Source: Cavia porcellus (Eukaryota; Chordata; Mammalia; Rodentia; Caviidae). Taken from it: 64,000 nucleotides of DNA. The notes below the pieces were generated by a model, which had not been told where the DNA came from, did not search any database, and worked only from the letters and a program-made list of their open reading frames with translations. The position numbers and the translations under genes were made by a program. Below, piece by piece: positions 35,085 through 46,889 of this stretch. The stretch is taken from the NCBI RefSeq assembly GCF_034190915.1, contig NW_026947688.1, forward strand, positions 62,001 through 126,000, written 5' to 3'. Positions within the stretch are counted from its first letter, which is position 1. Each line of letters starts with the position of its first letter.

Positions 35085-35945
35085 TGTTGATAAAAGTGTA
35101 TTGAAGGCCCTGCTGAGCATCTCTTCCCAGACTGCTGGGCAGCAGCTCAGCCTTCAAATCTTAGTGGGAGAGACAGGGGAGGAAGGAGGAGGAAGACAAG
35201 TGGCTTTCTCCTCAAAGACAGCAGTTACAGAGATGTAAGGATCACCTCCAGCTGTCACTGTTAGACCCACTTTTGAGCCTGTATCCTGAGGCTAGAAAGG
35301 AGACAGCAGTTTTGACCACTTTGCTAGAAATCAGGGGTCTGAGCTGAGTTACAAAGGCAGGACATGGGAACCAGACTGAAGGCTCCTACAGAAGACTTTT
35401 CTGTGTTTGGTTTTCACTTTCTGATCCATGACTCAGTCAACACCAGCTGTTGGCAGTGTGGGTTAACTTGTCTCCCCAAGATTGAGCTGCTTCTGTAGAT
35501 CTCTGGTACTCAGCACAGTTAGTCCTCTATGTGTCTCTGTTAGGTAGTGCATAGACAAAAGTATAAAAGTGCATATTCCTATGATAGGAAGGTTAGCCCC
35601 AGAAATTCCATTAGCAAGGATGTAGACTGAGGACAGCTGATGCTTTGCTCTACAGGTTTGCATCCGCATGATGGACCTATTGCTGGCCAGTTAGAGCATG
35701 TCCTTCCTGTGTGAGGTTTTTCATCAGTTGCTCTTTTTTTCCCACATGTCTGAATAGATTTTCTTGCTTTCTGTTTTGCTTACAGATTATTGTATATTTT
35801 TATTAGTACCTATATACCGTGTATGCTGATTACACTGGTGATAGGTCCATTGCAAATGTGATGCATAGAATGGAAATTAGGCCCCATCTTGTGCACAGTG
35901 GTACAATCCAAAAACCAGTGACTGTTCTCAAAGTTTTGTGCATTG
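35085..35945. repeat. Segmental duplication unit B, right-hand part (pair of 46890-47635)
   Basis: From 'gaaggccctgctgagcatct' to 'gtgcattgagcacacatctc' the sequence is collinear with 46890-47635 at high identity (perhaps 85 percent by eye). Shared landmarks are 'ggagacagcagttttga', 'acaaaggcaggaca' and 'tccatgactcagtca'. Copy B continues into the Ral-GDS-like block, whereas copy C is cut off by an L1. Confidence 0.88.
35154..35285 (-). pseudogene. Exon-like open frame, copy B
   Basis: After an acceptor-like cctttctagcctcag on the minus strand there is a 43-codon frame beginning DTGSKVGLTVTAGGDPYISV and ending in a Pro-rich segment and TGA. The same frame is open in copy C (46937-47074) in spite of many substitutions, many of them conservative. 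It lies downstream, on the minus strand, of the Ral-GDS-like exons and may be a later exon of the same gene. I do not recognise the peptide. Confidence 0.35.
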
Positions 35946-36055
35946 AGCACACATCTCAGGACTAAGACTTTGGCAAAACAAGGTGCTGCTTTGTCTTGAT
36001 TGTCCTTTCTTTATGAACAATACAGTATGTAATGATACAATATTTAGGAGCTTAG

Positions 36056-36105
36056 CCCAACCCTAACCTTAAAAGTCTTGCCAAACCCTAAACCTTACTC
36101 TAACC
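36056..36105. repeat. Degenerate telomere-like (CCCTAA) cluster
   Basis: Within 50 bases the plus strand has cccaaccctaacc, ccaaaccctaaacc and cttactctaacc. These are variants of the vertebrate CCCTAA telomere repeat separated by about 10 bases. It may be an old interstitial telomeric remnant or a chance cluster. Confidence 0.35.
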
Positions 36106-36356
36106 ATAGAAAGTCATTACCAGCATTCTCTGGCCAAATTGAACTTTATGGCCCTGATTTTGGAAATGTAATATAGGTTACTTATGAGAATATACAATCT
36201 ATGGTGGCTGGGATGGTGCAAGAGGGGAAAGAAAAGAAAACACCGTTGTGTAAACATTTGAAGAATATATTCTGGAAGTGGAGCTTGGGGAAATTAGCTT
36301 CAAATTGCAATGCACTGAATGCCAGCAAGCTGATTATTTTAAACAACATTAAAATC

Positions 36357-36652
36357 TTAAATTTTATCTATGTTTGTCCTATCACTAACATCTCTGGTAA
36401 ATAAGTGTAGCAGTGAATACAGTAATAAATAAATCTGGAAAAGAGGGGAATGGAAGGTGTGGGTCAAGAGCTGCTCACAGGTAGACCTCAAGAAATGACT
36501 CCTGAGTGGAGGCACCAGGAGGCTTAGATCTCCAGCTGCTGGACAAAGGAATCCAGGTGCTGGCTCTTGCTCTGGGATCACAGGTGAGGGAGTTGCAGGT
36601 GAAGCTGGCACAAGATCTGGAGGTGCCACTTCTGCATGGGCTGAACCTGGCC
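36357..36652 (-). pseudogene. Pro-rich linker exon-like frame, copy B
   Basis: It follows an acceptor-like cttcctgcaactacag and is open for about 98 codons. It includes AHAEVAPPDLVPASPATPSP and a later segment ending near a second acceptor-like ccctcttttccag. The Pro/Ala/Glu composition is like the linker that follows the RasGEF-N domain in Ral-GDS proteins. Copy A has a stop early in this frame. Confidence 0.42.
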
Positions 36653-36894
36653 CTGTAGTTGCAGGAAGTGAAAAGATTGCCAACTGTCCATGGCTTCCTG
36701 AGCAAAAAAGTCCCACTGTCTGTCAGGGGCAGCCATGTGCCCCAATACAGCCCAAGAAAGCCTCCCTGACTGTATTCATACAGTGACTGCTGAGTGTGTC
36801 ACGCTCCTGGGTCACCAAGCATATGGGTGCTTTGTTGAGTTCCAAGGCCATCACCTCCCACAAGTCCACATCCCACACTCCAGGGCTAATTATT

Positions 36895-37003
36895 TTAGGG
36901 CTCAGTCCCTGGTGGTTCAGGAGGATCCAGCTGTTCCAGGAGAAGCTCAGCCTGGGGATCCACATGGGCATACATTTCCAATGGGGCATCAAGCACAGAA
37001 GAC
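36895..37003 (-). pseudogene. Exon-like RasGEF-N tail, copy B
   Basis: It is preceded by ctccctgtctccccag and reads in frame MYAHVDPQAELLLEQLDPPE, clearly paralogous to LLELNSKVVPQANLLMDHLE in copy A. Where copy A has the donor cagggtaagg, copy B has aaataattag, and its frame ends in TAA at 36895-36897. The pair shows the same exon decaying in different ways. Confidence 0.45.
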
Positions 37004-37499
37004 CTGGGGAGACAGGGAGCTAGCAGAGTGAGAGACCTGGCCTTTCCTGCCACAATGTCTGCACACAGTGTGTCTTCATGTACATTTGTGGGTTGATGAT
37101 ATCTATCTGCTCTTCCATGACATCTGACATCCATGGAAAATTTGCTGTTCTCAAGATTTCCTGTGTTGAACAAATCCTGAAGCCACAAAGTGACTCTCTA
37201 ATCTCCTTTCCAATGAAAAAAACTGCAACCACCAAGTATTGGTCAGTGAATGAGATGGAAGATCATCCATCAGAATCATCACTGCCTCCACAGTAGGTCT
37301 TCATGGGGCCATGGCCACACTTGGCATGGAGCCCCCATTTCATCCTTAGTGACCCTAAGGTCTGAATCCACTCAGGCCCCACCCATTCAGCACTGTAAAC
37401 TAGGGTTGATTGAGGCCCTTGCATATGGCCAGGACCTGAATCTAAAGGTGGCCAAGTCCCACTGGGCTGCTAAGGTAAGAACTCCCCTTCTCAGCCTTG

Positions 37500-39040
37500 G
37501 TGCTTGTGGGGTAGAGATGTGATCCTTGGAGGAGTCCAGGGATCTGGATAGATCTAGAGGATCTATCCAGAAGGCCAGCTCCTTAGGCTCCTTCAGGCTG
37601 TGAGGCCCATCTGCCTGCACCGTGCTTCCTGTACAGACCTCTGCCAGGCTCTCTTCTGCCTGACTTCTGAGAATGTGGTGAGACTGTGGCTGGATATGGA
37701 ATTGGTGTCCTGCATGTGGCTTCTCAGGAGGGTTTGGGGATGAGGCAAAGCCCACACTCCAATTGATCCAACAGAGGCTCATGGTAATGGGCTCACAGGA
37801 TGGTCCTTGCAGAAAAGGAATTCTCATATTAAAAGTTACATTTCACAAGGGACACTTAGGAATACTAGTATGCTCAGATCACCTCGATAGAAGTTGAAAA
37901 GAAGTCTATGCATGAACAAATGCTATGAGTCCTAAGATGGGCCCCCATTTTCGAGATGGGAAAACGAGGCTCATTCTGGATGTCCAGGTCCACTAATGAG
38001 ACCCCACAGAATATTCTCAGTTTTCTGGTGAAAAGTTCCCAGGAAGGAGTTAAGTTTCTCTTCCATTGCCACAGGAGGCTGAGCAGCTGTGTTCACTGAT
38101 CTCTTCTTCTGCTCATTTTGCCCAGAGGCTCCTGCAATAGTAATTTCAGAGTCTGACAACTCCCATGAGACAAGTGCCAGAGAAATAGACAGAGTGGACT
38201 GACATTTGAGGTGAGCACATCTCTAGCGAGGTGATGATGTGTAAGAGCTGGAGATATCGGGGGAAAGACAGCTCACTAATTGTCCTTGGATACCAGGGCC
38301 AGGGCTGACAATAAGGTGCAATGGCAGAATTTAATCCTGACAAGAAATGAAATGACTTTCTTCTGTCCCCTTTCTCCTGCTCCCACAGATAGGTGTACAG
38401 TGACCTTGCCTATGACAAGGTAGAAACAGAGTTGAGAGTGTGTGGTAGTTGAGCACTTGGAGTCAAGGTTCCTTTGGAGCAGGACCATGGGCCCAGTGTT
38501 TGAAAAGCCCTGGAGGGAGGTGCTGGAAGGATTAATCTGACACAAAGTTCCTCTTGGTCATCTGGGGGTCTCCATATAGTCCCTTCTGCTCACACACCCT
38601 CCACCAGAGCTGATATATGTTGTTACTGTGGGTACCATGTCTGAATCAGGGATGTGGCACACAGGTTCCAGGGTCCATCTCCATGTCAGTGTCCTGTATG
38701 CAGCTTGGGTGGGGCAGTGCCCAGCCACCAACAGGAAGCCTGAGACTCAGACACCACAGGTTTCACTTTGTGAACCCAAATAACCTTATGTTCATTAAAG
38801 CCAGACAGATCTGTGCCAGACGTCTACCCAGAAGGACAGGAGATGACTCTGGAGCCTGTGGATAAACATGAGCTCTGCCCTTCTCCTCGAGGCTGCCCTG
38901 TCCTGGGTGGGAACATGACAGGAGCACAGGCTGATGCGTCCCAGCACCTGCCCCTTCTGCAGAGCTTCTGCCCTTGGTGTCTGTCCTCAGAGCCCTTTCA
39001 CTGATGATCTAGAATGGGAAAAGTTTAGGAGAACTCACAG
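37500..39040. other. ~1.5 kb segment present in copy B but not in copy A
   Basis: Copy A passes directly from the equivalent of 37480 to the equivalent of 39050 (around 1900-1930). The extra segment has no SINE or L1 signature. It includes a palindromic-looking 'ggatctggatagatctagag' start and a minus-strand ORF at 37387-37827 with no domain. It may be original sequence deleted from copy A, possibly holding further exons, or an insertion of unknown type. Confidence 0.5.
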
Positions 39041-39480
39041 AGGTGGCCAGGCCTTAATGTACCTGTCCTGTACTTGGTGTCTCTGAGTGGCAGGTGGCTG
39101 AGCCTAGGGACACTTGTCCGGGACTCCTTCTTATCTCTGGTCTCTTGGGAAGCCTATGCTGCCCTTGACATTTGGGCAGTTCCTGGTAAGCATCCTGAAG
39201 CATCTTGGCCCAGTGAACCATCCTTTCCTTCATTCCCATGTGTTTTTCCCATGCGGGATCTTGAGGCTGGGGCATCAAGGCCTTGGAAAGCAGTACAGTA
39301 TATTCACTGGCCACTCTCTTGAACCAAGTGCCTGTTGCCAGAAAAAGGTGCCTGGTGACCAAAGCCTTCAGAGTTCTGTTTGGACCTGTCACCAAGGAAG
39401 TTATGTCATGCGCTGGGGTCCATAGCTGGGCTGCCCACTCAGATGCCCCCTTTCTTTTTATTGTGTTCCTTAGAAATGGC

Positions 39481-40250
39481 AAGTCAAAAACTAGAAAATT
39501 GAGTGTGATTTTATACTTTTCTTCACTTTGAAATTTTTAATACAACAAACATGTAGATGCTTCAGTTGTGGCAGGTTGGATGCCAAGTGCACATTTCCAT
39601 CCAAAAGCACTTTTCATTGAGAATTAGGTTTCACTTAGAGATCTGTCCAGTTTTAGGATGAGATTCTTTCCTGGCTTCATGTTAGTTTCATTTCAATTCC
39701 ATTAGAGAGTATGGAGAAGTTTCCAGAATACCCATAATAATTTTCTCAAAGGATGTAACTGTTTCATGTGATTACCCACATATGTCCAGGGGAGGATTCC
39801 TAGCAAGTTTTACTCTCACGTGCATATGAATGATTACTTATCCTTAGATGTTTAAATTGGCCACACACTGTAGTGCTCTGCCCTCTCACATCCTGTGGAG
39901 GGGTCAGCAGGTGGTAATTGCAAGGGGTGGCTTTCCAAGTCCATGGACATCATCATCCCGTGCTGAGGAAAGACACATGCACATGCCTCCTGAGGAACTT
40001 GTCTCATAGCAACTGGTATAACTTCCTGTCCTCCCATCCCATATAGACCATGGGCTTTGTGTCCCTGCTAGGTAGTTTACCTTTCCTAGAGCTGATGGCC
40101 CTGAGGTTGATCAGGCGCAATGCTCTTTGGTTGGTCTCCTTCAAGCAGTGTCTCCATGCTGGGCTCCCAGTGTGCTGCCCACTGGGAGGCTGAACGAAAA
40201 CCAGCTGTGACTTGTTCTTGCACCCCTCACCCATCTGCTGATGGCCATTT
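39481..40250. other. Intergenic sequence
   Basis: No gene or repeat is recognised; short ORFs on the minus strand (39852, 40004) carry no domain. Confidence 0.4.
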
Positions 40251-40460
40251 CTTCTGTTTCTGGGTAAACCGGTGAAAACAAGCTGCCATAGCCATTCTTA
40301 TACATGGGCTTGAGTCGATGCAGACTTTTATTTTAAAGAAAAACTACTTTAATGTGAAATTACTGGATCATATTGCTGGTTTATGGCTAACTTAGAAATT
40401 CTTAAAGTATCATTGGAAGCAGTTGTTTAGCAGAGTTAGGTGGTTGCTTTTCATTTTATT
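40251..40460. repeat. Old L1-like 3' fragment
   Basis: The text 'tgtgaaattactggatcata' then 'ttgctggtttatggctaact' resembles the diverged 3' region of ancient L1 elements. Confidence 0.45.
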
Positions 40461-40654
40461 TTGATTTGTTTTATTATGGCATACTGTGCTATGCTATGTT
40501 ATTTTACATTATGTTATATGTTGGTGAGGATTTTGAAACTGTATTTTCTGTGGTTTCTGATTTGATTTTGTATAATCAACCTGATAAAATATAAGAATAT
40601 CACATAACACTGAGTAAGTATTTTTTGTAGAAAATTTAATAAGGAAGACACAGT

Positions 40655-40850
40655 CAGCAATGTTGGTAAACACCTGTCATTCCAGTACCCAGAGGTTGAG
40701 GCAGAGGAATTGTTATAAGTTTGAGGTCATCCTGAGCTACAAGAGAAGATCAAGGCCAGCCTCAAATGCATAGTAGAACCCTGTCTCAAACAAAGAATCA
40801 AAGAAAGAAAGAAAGAGTGAAAGAAAGAAGAAAAAAACAATTAAAAATAC
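40655..40850 (+). repeat. B1-type SINE with AAAG-rich tail, sense
   Basis: It reads 'gttggtaaacacctgtcatt', 'ggttgaggcagaggaattgt', 'tcaaggccagcctcaaatgc', 'agaaccctgtctcaaaca' and then a (GAAA)n-like tail at about 40799-40835. Full length. Confidence 0.82.
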
Positions 40851-41309
40851 AAAGTCAAATATTGCCTGTGAATTCAGAATAAAAACATATGTGAGTTTTT
40901 CTAGCAAAGGTACTTTAGTCAGCACAACTAGCGTAAGCTTTACCATTATGTAGACATTGATGTGTTACCAGGTTTGCATTGTTTAAATTTTTCTGAATGT
41001 TTTACTGAGATGAATGCAGATATGCAAATGAATATACCATGTTAGGATTTGGGTAGCTCAGTACTAAGAGAATATGATCATTGCTTTTTTTCATCTCCTA
41101 AATTTATATTTAGAATCAGAAGGTGATCAAGCAATTGCTATTTTTTAAAATAAAAATGAGGACCATATAAAAGATACTCTTTTTAAGTCTATGCAAAGAT
41201 AAAAATAATTGTAGAATAACAGTGGTTAAAGTACCTTGCACAGTGATTTCCAGGATTTCTTAATGATCAATAATTTCATACATTTGTAAGTTTTTAAAAA
41301 AGATTTTAA

Positions 41310-41990
41310 GACATGGTATCACCAGTTTTCTGAGTTTCCCAGGCTAGGCTTAAACTCTTCCTCATCCTTCCTCTCACTCCCAGAGGGCTGGAATTACAGG
41401 TGTACATTATCCTGAGTTGACAATTGGCAGTAATTTTGTGTATTCATGAAATAAAATACTTGGCTTTGATCTTTAGACTCTTTGTAGAAAGAATTCATCT
41501 AAGCTATCTCCTACCTTCCTAATCCACAGTTTCTTTCATAGTGAGCAAGACTCAAAATCCCATTAACAATATTAGTAGAGTCACTGCTTTTTAACTGTAA
41601 CAGTGGTCAGCCTGGGATTCAGGAGATCACACAAATGCCTTCTGCTGAGGGACTGAGGCTTGGTATCCATGAAGCACAGTTTCTATTTCTCTGAACACTC
41701 ATGGAAATTGATGACCGACATCAAATCCCAAGAAAGATGTGAACGTTAAAGCTACTTGGGGCCCACTGCCCTCCAGAAGGTCAGGCCAGGGTAAAACATT
41801 TTTGCCTTCCTCTTCTACTTTCCAAAAAATTTTTTTGGTTGTGGTTTTGGTTTTACACTTAGTTTCTAGAATTGAATACAGAGGTTTTGTGTTTAGTTCC
41901 ATTGCCTTCCACTTTTAAAAGTCTTCCTTTTTTGAGGAGTTTCTTAATAAGTTGATAAGTTGGTGAGTCTCTCCTTGAATTTATGATGTT
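41310..41990. repeat. Segmental duplication D2 (pair of 17840-18420)
   Basis: It is collinear with 17840-18420 and then with about 18771-18830, without the LTR. It includes an antisense B1 at 41310-41405 shared by both copies. Divergence is high, so the duplication is old. Confidence 0.7.
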
Positions 41991-42064
41991 CCTGTTTTAG
42001 TCTTCCAGAGTGGTAAGCTTACAAGCCACACCACCAGATGTGATTTCATCATGGTGTTCTTAAA

Positions 42065-42230
42065 AACTCATTGGCTGTGTAGGGAATGGTGAAAGTGCCT
42101 GTCATGTCAGCATTCAGGCCACTGAGGCAGCAGGATTCCTTCGAGTTCCAGACAAGCCTGCAACACACTCTGATTTCAGATTAGACCAGATAGACAGAGG
42201 CAGTCCCTGACCAGAAAAAGAAAAGGTAAA
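42065..42230 (+). repeat. Diverged B1-type SINE, sense
   Basis: The order 'aatggtgaaagtgcctgtca', 'ccactgaggcagcaggattc', 'gagttccagacaagcctgca' fits a B1 with many substitutions. Confidence 0.55.
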
Positions 42231-42329
42231 TACAGGAAAGGTCAGGAATGGAAGGAAGACACAATACCAAATTCCTGGTGATTCTATGAGTTCTTTTGTA
42301 TCTGGGCTAGGACCTTAATCTGAGGTCCT

Positions 42330-43760
42330 GTTGCAGTATAAGACCTTTTGGACTGTTGTCACTTTAAAATATACCTTGACACCAGGGATTGTGGTACTTC
42401 TAAGTTTAATGTTATTTGCATGGCCAGAAGATGTTGCACTTCATTGTGAATTTTCATATTGGTTTTTTCGATTTCTAGGAAAATATCAGTGGTATTTTGA
42501 CAGGAACGGTTTGAAATGGCTGGTTGCTCTTAGATGCACATATATTATAACAACATGAATTCTTCCTATCCACCATCACGCTATGTGTTTTCTTCTGTTA
42601 GTGCTATTTCACTGATTGCATCAATTTCTACAAATTTTAAACAACAGGTGAGTTTCATTAAATTTATCCTGTGTTAATTCTATTTGATGAATTATGAAGT
42701 GAATGGTGTTCTTTGTATTTGAGGCTGTAGTTTGTTTGAATCACATAGATATGAATTGTTTAAGACACATGGATCTTGTACCCTGCACCCTATATGATTT
42801 GTGAATTGTTCTAAAAGGTTTTCAGTGAGCTATAAGTTTCTTATATGAAAGGTTGTGTCCTCAGGAAACAGAGACCATGCTTAATTCTTCCTTTCTGATG
42901 GAAGCCTTTGATTTCTTATTCTTGAATAATTCTAGGGATAGGACTTGGAGTACTGTGTTGAAAGGCATTGCAAGCCTTGTCTGGTTCCTGATCTGAGAAG
43001 AAAATTTTGCAGCTTGTCAGCCTCTGAGCACAATGTCTGGGATGGGCTTCTCATGCATGATCTTTGATGTGTTGAGGTCCATTCTTCCAATACATGGTGT
43101 GTGGGTAGTTTTTACAATGAGAAAATGTTGAAACTCAGTATTTTTCAAAGCTATTTTTCCAAATCTATTGAGAGGTTACTTCTGTCTCATTCTGTGAGAG
43201 TGACAAGTGACACTGAATGGTTTTGCATCACTGAGATTGTGCCGAGTGTTGGTCGTGGTGCTTAACTTTTGCATGTGCTGGCAAATTTAGCTGACAAATA
43301 TTTAGCGGAATAATTATGCTTATGTTCATTAGGAATATTGGTCAGTAGGGTGCTTTCATTTATTTTATTTTTCAATACATTATTGTCTGGCTTCATTCTC
43401 AGGGTGACTTTGTCATCTAAAAGAATTTGGTGTTGGATTTTTCCCTTCAATTTTCTGGAAGCATCCAAAAATGATTATTATTTAATTTTTATTATACACT
43501 TGAAAAAATTCACTGAGTCATTTGCCTTATCCTGGTTTTGTTGTTGTTATTAATGAGTTTTGATTGTTGACCCATTGCCTATATTAATTTTTGCTCTGTT
43601 CATCAGTGTGTTTGTTCCTTATGGGTGTGGGTCAGTGACACCAAAGGAGACCACATTCGCATTAAGGGTCACATCTCATTTCACTTAGGGATGCAGCCAT
43701 TTACTTTTGTATTTTATATATTTTTGTCAGTAACTCCTTTCAGTTAATTAGTCTTTAATG
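42330..43760 (-). mobile_element. Old L1 ORF2 (RT region), antisense
   Basis: Read on the minus strand it corresponds to the L1 reverse transcriptase region. On the plus strand 'atgttcattaggaatattgg', 'gtctggcttcattctcaggg' and 'ttttctggaagcatcc' are the usual antisense L1 phrases. The minus-strand ORF at 43262-43468 covers part of it. It is highly diverged and fully inactive. Confidence 0.7.
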
Positions 43761-46700
43761 CATACTGTTCTTGTCGGGATTTTACTGCTGAATGAAACTG
43801 GAGCTGGTCAGGTGCCCGTATCTTATTTCAGGCTTCATTCTCTGGCCTGCCTGCAGTGTCCCCATCTCCTGATTTGCTCCCTGTAAACACCTGTCCTGTT
43901 CCATAGCTGTGGTGAGTCCACATGCGGCAGTTGAAATCTGCACCTGGGCGGAAGACATTCTGTCAAGGTGGGCTCTGTAACAGGCTGACCTTCTCGTTCA
44001 GTGCTTCCCTGAGTCAGCCAAGGGGCCTAGGGCCTTCAGGAAGGAGTTTTGGGAGCAGGGCCACATCAGCCCTCTTCTGTCCAGCGTGCAGTGTATGCTG
44101 TTTTGCTGGAAGCTGACTTGTGGATCAGGAGGCCTGGACCTGGGCCTTTCTTGCCCCTGGTGCCACAGCGTCCTCTATATCTGCCTGGACCATTTTCCAC
44201 TGACATCAGATCTCCACAGGGATCTGAGGACCCCCTAGACTTGCTCTTCCAGGCTCCAACTCAATGTGGAGACCTCAGCAGTGAAATCTGTCACTATGAA
44301 ATTCAACATGTATACATTTTTCCTGGAACACCCAGTGCTAAGTATTCATAACAAAAAGTGAGATTTACAGTTTACCATATTCTATTCTTACCCAGTTAAG
44401 TTGTGAAAAGTTAGAAGCCATGAACCTATGATAGCAAAGCTGCTGAGTGAATTATAAACTTACAGGCACTGAAAATGCTGAAAGAACGCCATTTCCTAGG
44501 CCATGTCCCCAGTCTTACTTGAGATGACAGGAGCTTGTGGCCTGGCCCTCTCTCCCCCCAGAAGTGAAGAGCCACAGGCCAGGACAGCAGGTGAGGACAG
44601 GAGAGAGAAGCTGGTCAGTGGCAGACAACTCATCCTCGGAGGGATGCTTTTGTGATTTTTCAATTTTTAATTTCCATTGAATTATTTGCTAGTGTCCAAC
44701 TCACTATTTCTTCTCTTGTACCTAACCTAGTTAGGAAAAAAAATAGTATGTAATTTCTCAAACAGATGAGTGAAAATGGATGACTTAATTGTCATTTATG
44801 TAAAATGAAGGATATGCACAGAACAGAAACTTCAAACGTCATCTTATAGAGAGATAAAATAAGGAGTTTTGTTATTCAGAAAAACAACACATCATTTATG
44901 ACTAATTTTTAAAACCTTAACACATGCACAGCCCTTCCATGGTGGGGTGGCGCTGCCCTCCTACCCTAGAAAGCACTGGTTCACCGGTGCCAATAACTCT
45001 CAGAGGACAACAAGAGTTTTTCTTCAGAGTCTCTTTTACCAGTGAGGAGGACCTGAATCTTCCTGCTGCCAGGCTGAACAAGGAGTGTGCAGTGTGCAGA
45101 GGAGCCCAGCCCCGCCTGCTTTACACTCCTCTTCCCCACCACATCCATGCTGCAGCCCTGCAGGGACAGCAAGGCAGAGCTGCCAGGATGCAGCCAAGAC
45201 TCTGCCACATCAGTCCTAAGTCCGCCCCACCAGGTGCCTGATACTGCCTGGGTGTTGCTCACATAGTGGGTCTACACACCCTCAGCCTCCGAGGCCAAGT
45301 GCGTTTACCACAGTGACCCAGTCTGCAAATTTCACTCCTCTCCTTTCTAACTATGGCTGCAGCATTGGAACAAAACACAGCATTAACATTACCTTTTCTT
45401 CTTCTTTGTTCTTTTTCATTTTGGGTTTTTTTTAAATTTATTTAACCATATATTTAAAACTGCATTTTGCCAAAAAAGCTTTTCTTTTGTTTTTACTCTC
45501 CACTTGCCTGAGTTTTTACAGATTTCTACTGCAGTTCAAACCTTAAGTTCTTGGATGCTCAGAATGTACTCTGTAGCTTGGTAGAATAAGTGAAGTGAAG
45601 CAGAAAGTGAACTTGGGCACATTTCTGTGCCTCCCAGCATCTTGTACAGCAAACCCTGACTCATGTCTTTTTATCCCCAAAATATGGGCTTCAGTAGATT
45701 CAGTAGCTTGAATCAGCCACTGCAAAATGTGTTTCCTAGATTTTTCCAAATAATGTCATTTCTGCCCAACTGGCTAAGCACATTGTCTAAGGCTTTTTAT
45801 GCCCAAACTTGAAAAATAATTTCCAGTAGACAAGAGCCTGCCACCCATCCTGAAATCATGATGGGATTTTATGTAAACACATAGTGCAATCCGTAGTCTG
45901 AGAGCATGGTGCCAGGGCAGGGTTCTCTCCAGCAAACGTGCACAGCATGCTCCACACACTCTCCTACTTCCACCTTACCTGTGGTCTGTGACTTGTGGGA
46001 GGGGCCACCCTGACACCTCACTGTAGGAGTCCTGAGGCTGGTAGACATTCCCAGAGCTGCTAATGACACAATCTTCAAGTTCTCTTCCTTTCTAGGAGAA
46101 GAGGAGACACTGTCTCTCCCCTGTGTCAACGCCATTATCTCAGTGACTGTATTCAGCTTAAGTCCTCATATTTCTACACTGAAGGATTTTTAATGAGGGG
46201 AACCTACAGCAAGACCATTCGTATCTGTGGAGCAGCTGAGTGGTACACGGCTTCCCACCTTTCCTACAGAACTAGCCAATGTCCAAACAGCTGACATGTA
46301 AATACTTTTTAAAAATTTATCATGGTTCTATTGCTCATGTCTCTGGCGGCTCCTTTTTCAGAAACTATTCTCACCTGGTAATTGGGTTGTTTTCTTGTTA
46401 GTTTTTAACTGCAGAAGAAAAGCAGATACATGGTGTCCCTGTAGGCATACTGTGATCCCCTCTCCCACAGCTGAGCCCTGGTCATCTTCCAAGCCAGCCT
46501 TGTACTCTGTGCTGCGTCCCCGCCCTCCCCCCTACACACTGGGAAGTGGTGGCATCTCACTTTGATTTAAGTAAGGAGTTTCAGGTGACATTTTTTTCAA
46601 CTAAGGTCCATTTTCCCCTTTATATGGACCTCCCTTCCCTTCCCTCACCCTTCTGTCTTCTGAGTCTGCCTAAGACAAGCCCATGGATGACACTGCTACT

Positions 46701-46885
46701 GGAGAACTATTTGTATGTCATTAATATATTCTCTCTTATTGTAAATGCTGTATTTAGAAAAAGCAAAACCACATTGTTGCTGGAGTCATGATGTACAGAG
46801 CAAAATTCCTGCCACTCAGATCTCACTTTTTACTGTAACTTTCTTTCCCATGATAAGTAACTCAGAAGCTGTGTACCAGATAAAT
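43761..46885. other. Intergenic sequence, moderately GC-rich in places
   Basis: No gene is identified. Two ORF-bearing, GC-richer patches (43922-44351 and 44924-45262) have no domain and no paralogue in the window. No SINE or recent L1 is seen. Confidence 0.4.
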
Positions 46886-46889
46886 ATAT

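Larger units (their letters stand above)
36155..39480 (-). pseudogene. Ral-GDS-like pseudogene block, copy B
   Basis: This is the second copy of the block at 1-2140, collinear with it except for 37500-39040. On the minus strand the order is: a possible N-terminal RasGEF-N start near 39370 (TLKALVTRHLFLATGTW, weakly like the 'TLEKLV-HLVPAF' start of the domain), an exon-like piece at 36895-37003, and a Pro-rich piece at 36357-36652. Ral-GDS proteins are guanine exchange factors for the small GTPase Ral. No catalytic CDC25 domain is visible, and the 36895 exon has lost its donor and reads into TAA, so it is probably not functional. Confidence 0.42.

Noticed and set aside
39054..39482. 142-codon ORF as a stand-alone gene
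   Set aside because: It is partly paralogous to 1909-2136 but in shifting frames, and only its first part weakly resembles RasGEF-N. It is treated as part of the pseudogene block.
40740..40946. ORF rich in Phe/Leu suggesting a membrane peptide
   Set aside because: It is the antisense reading of a B1 SINE and its AAAG-rich tail.
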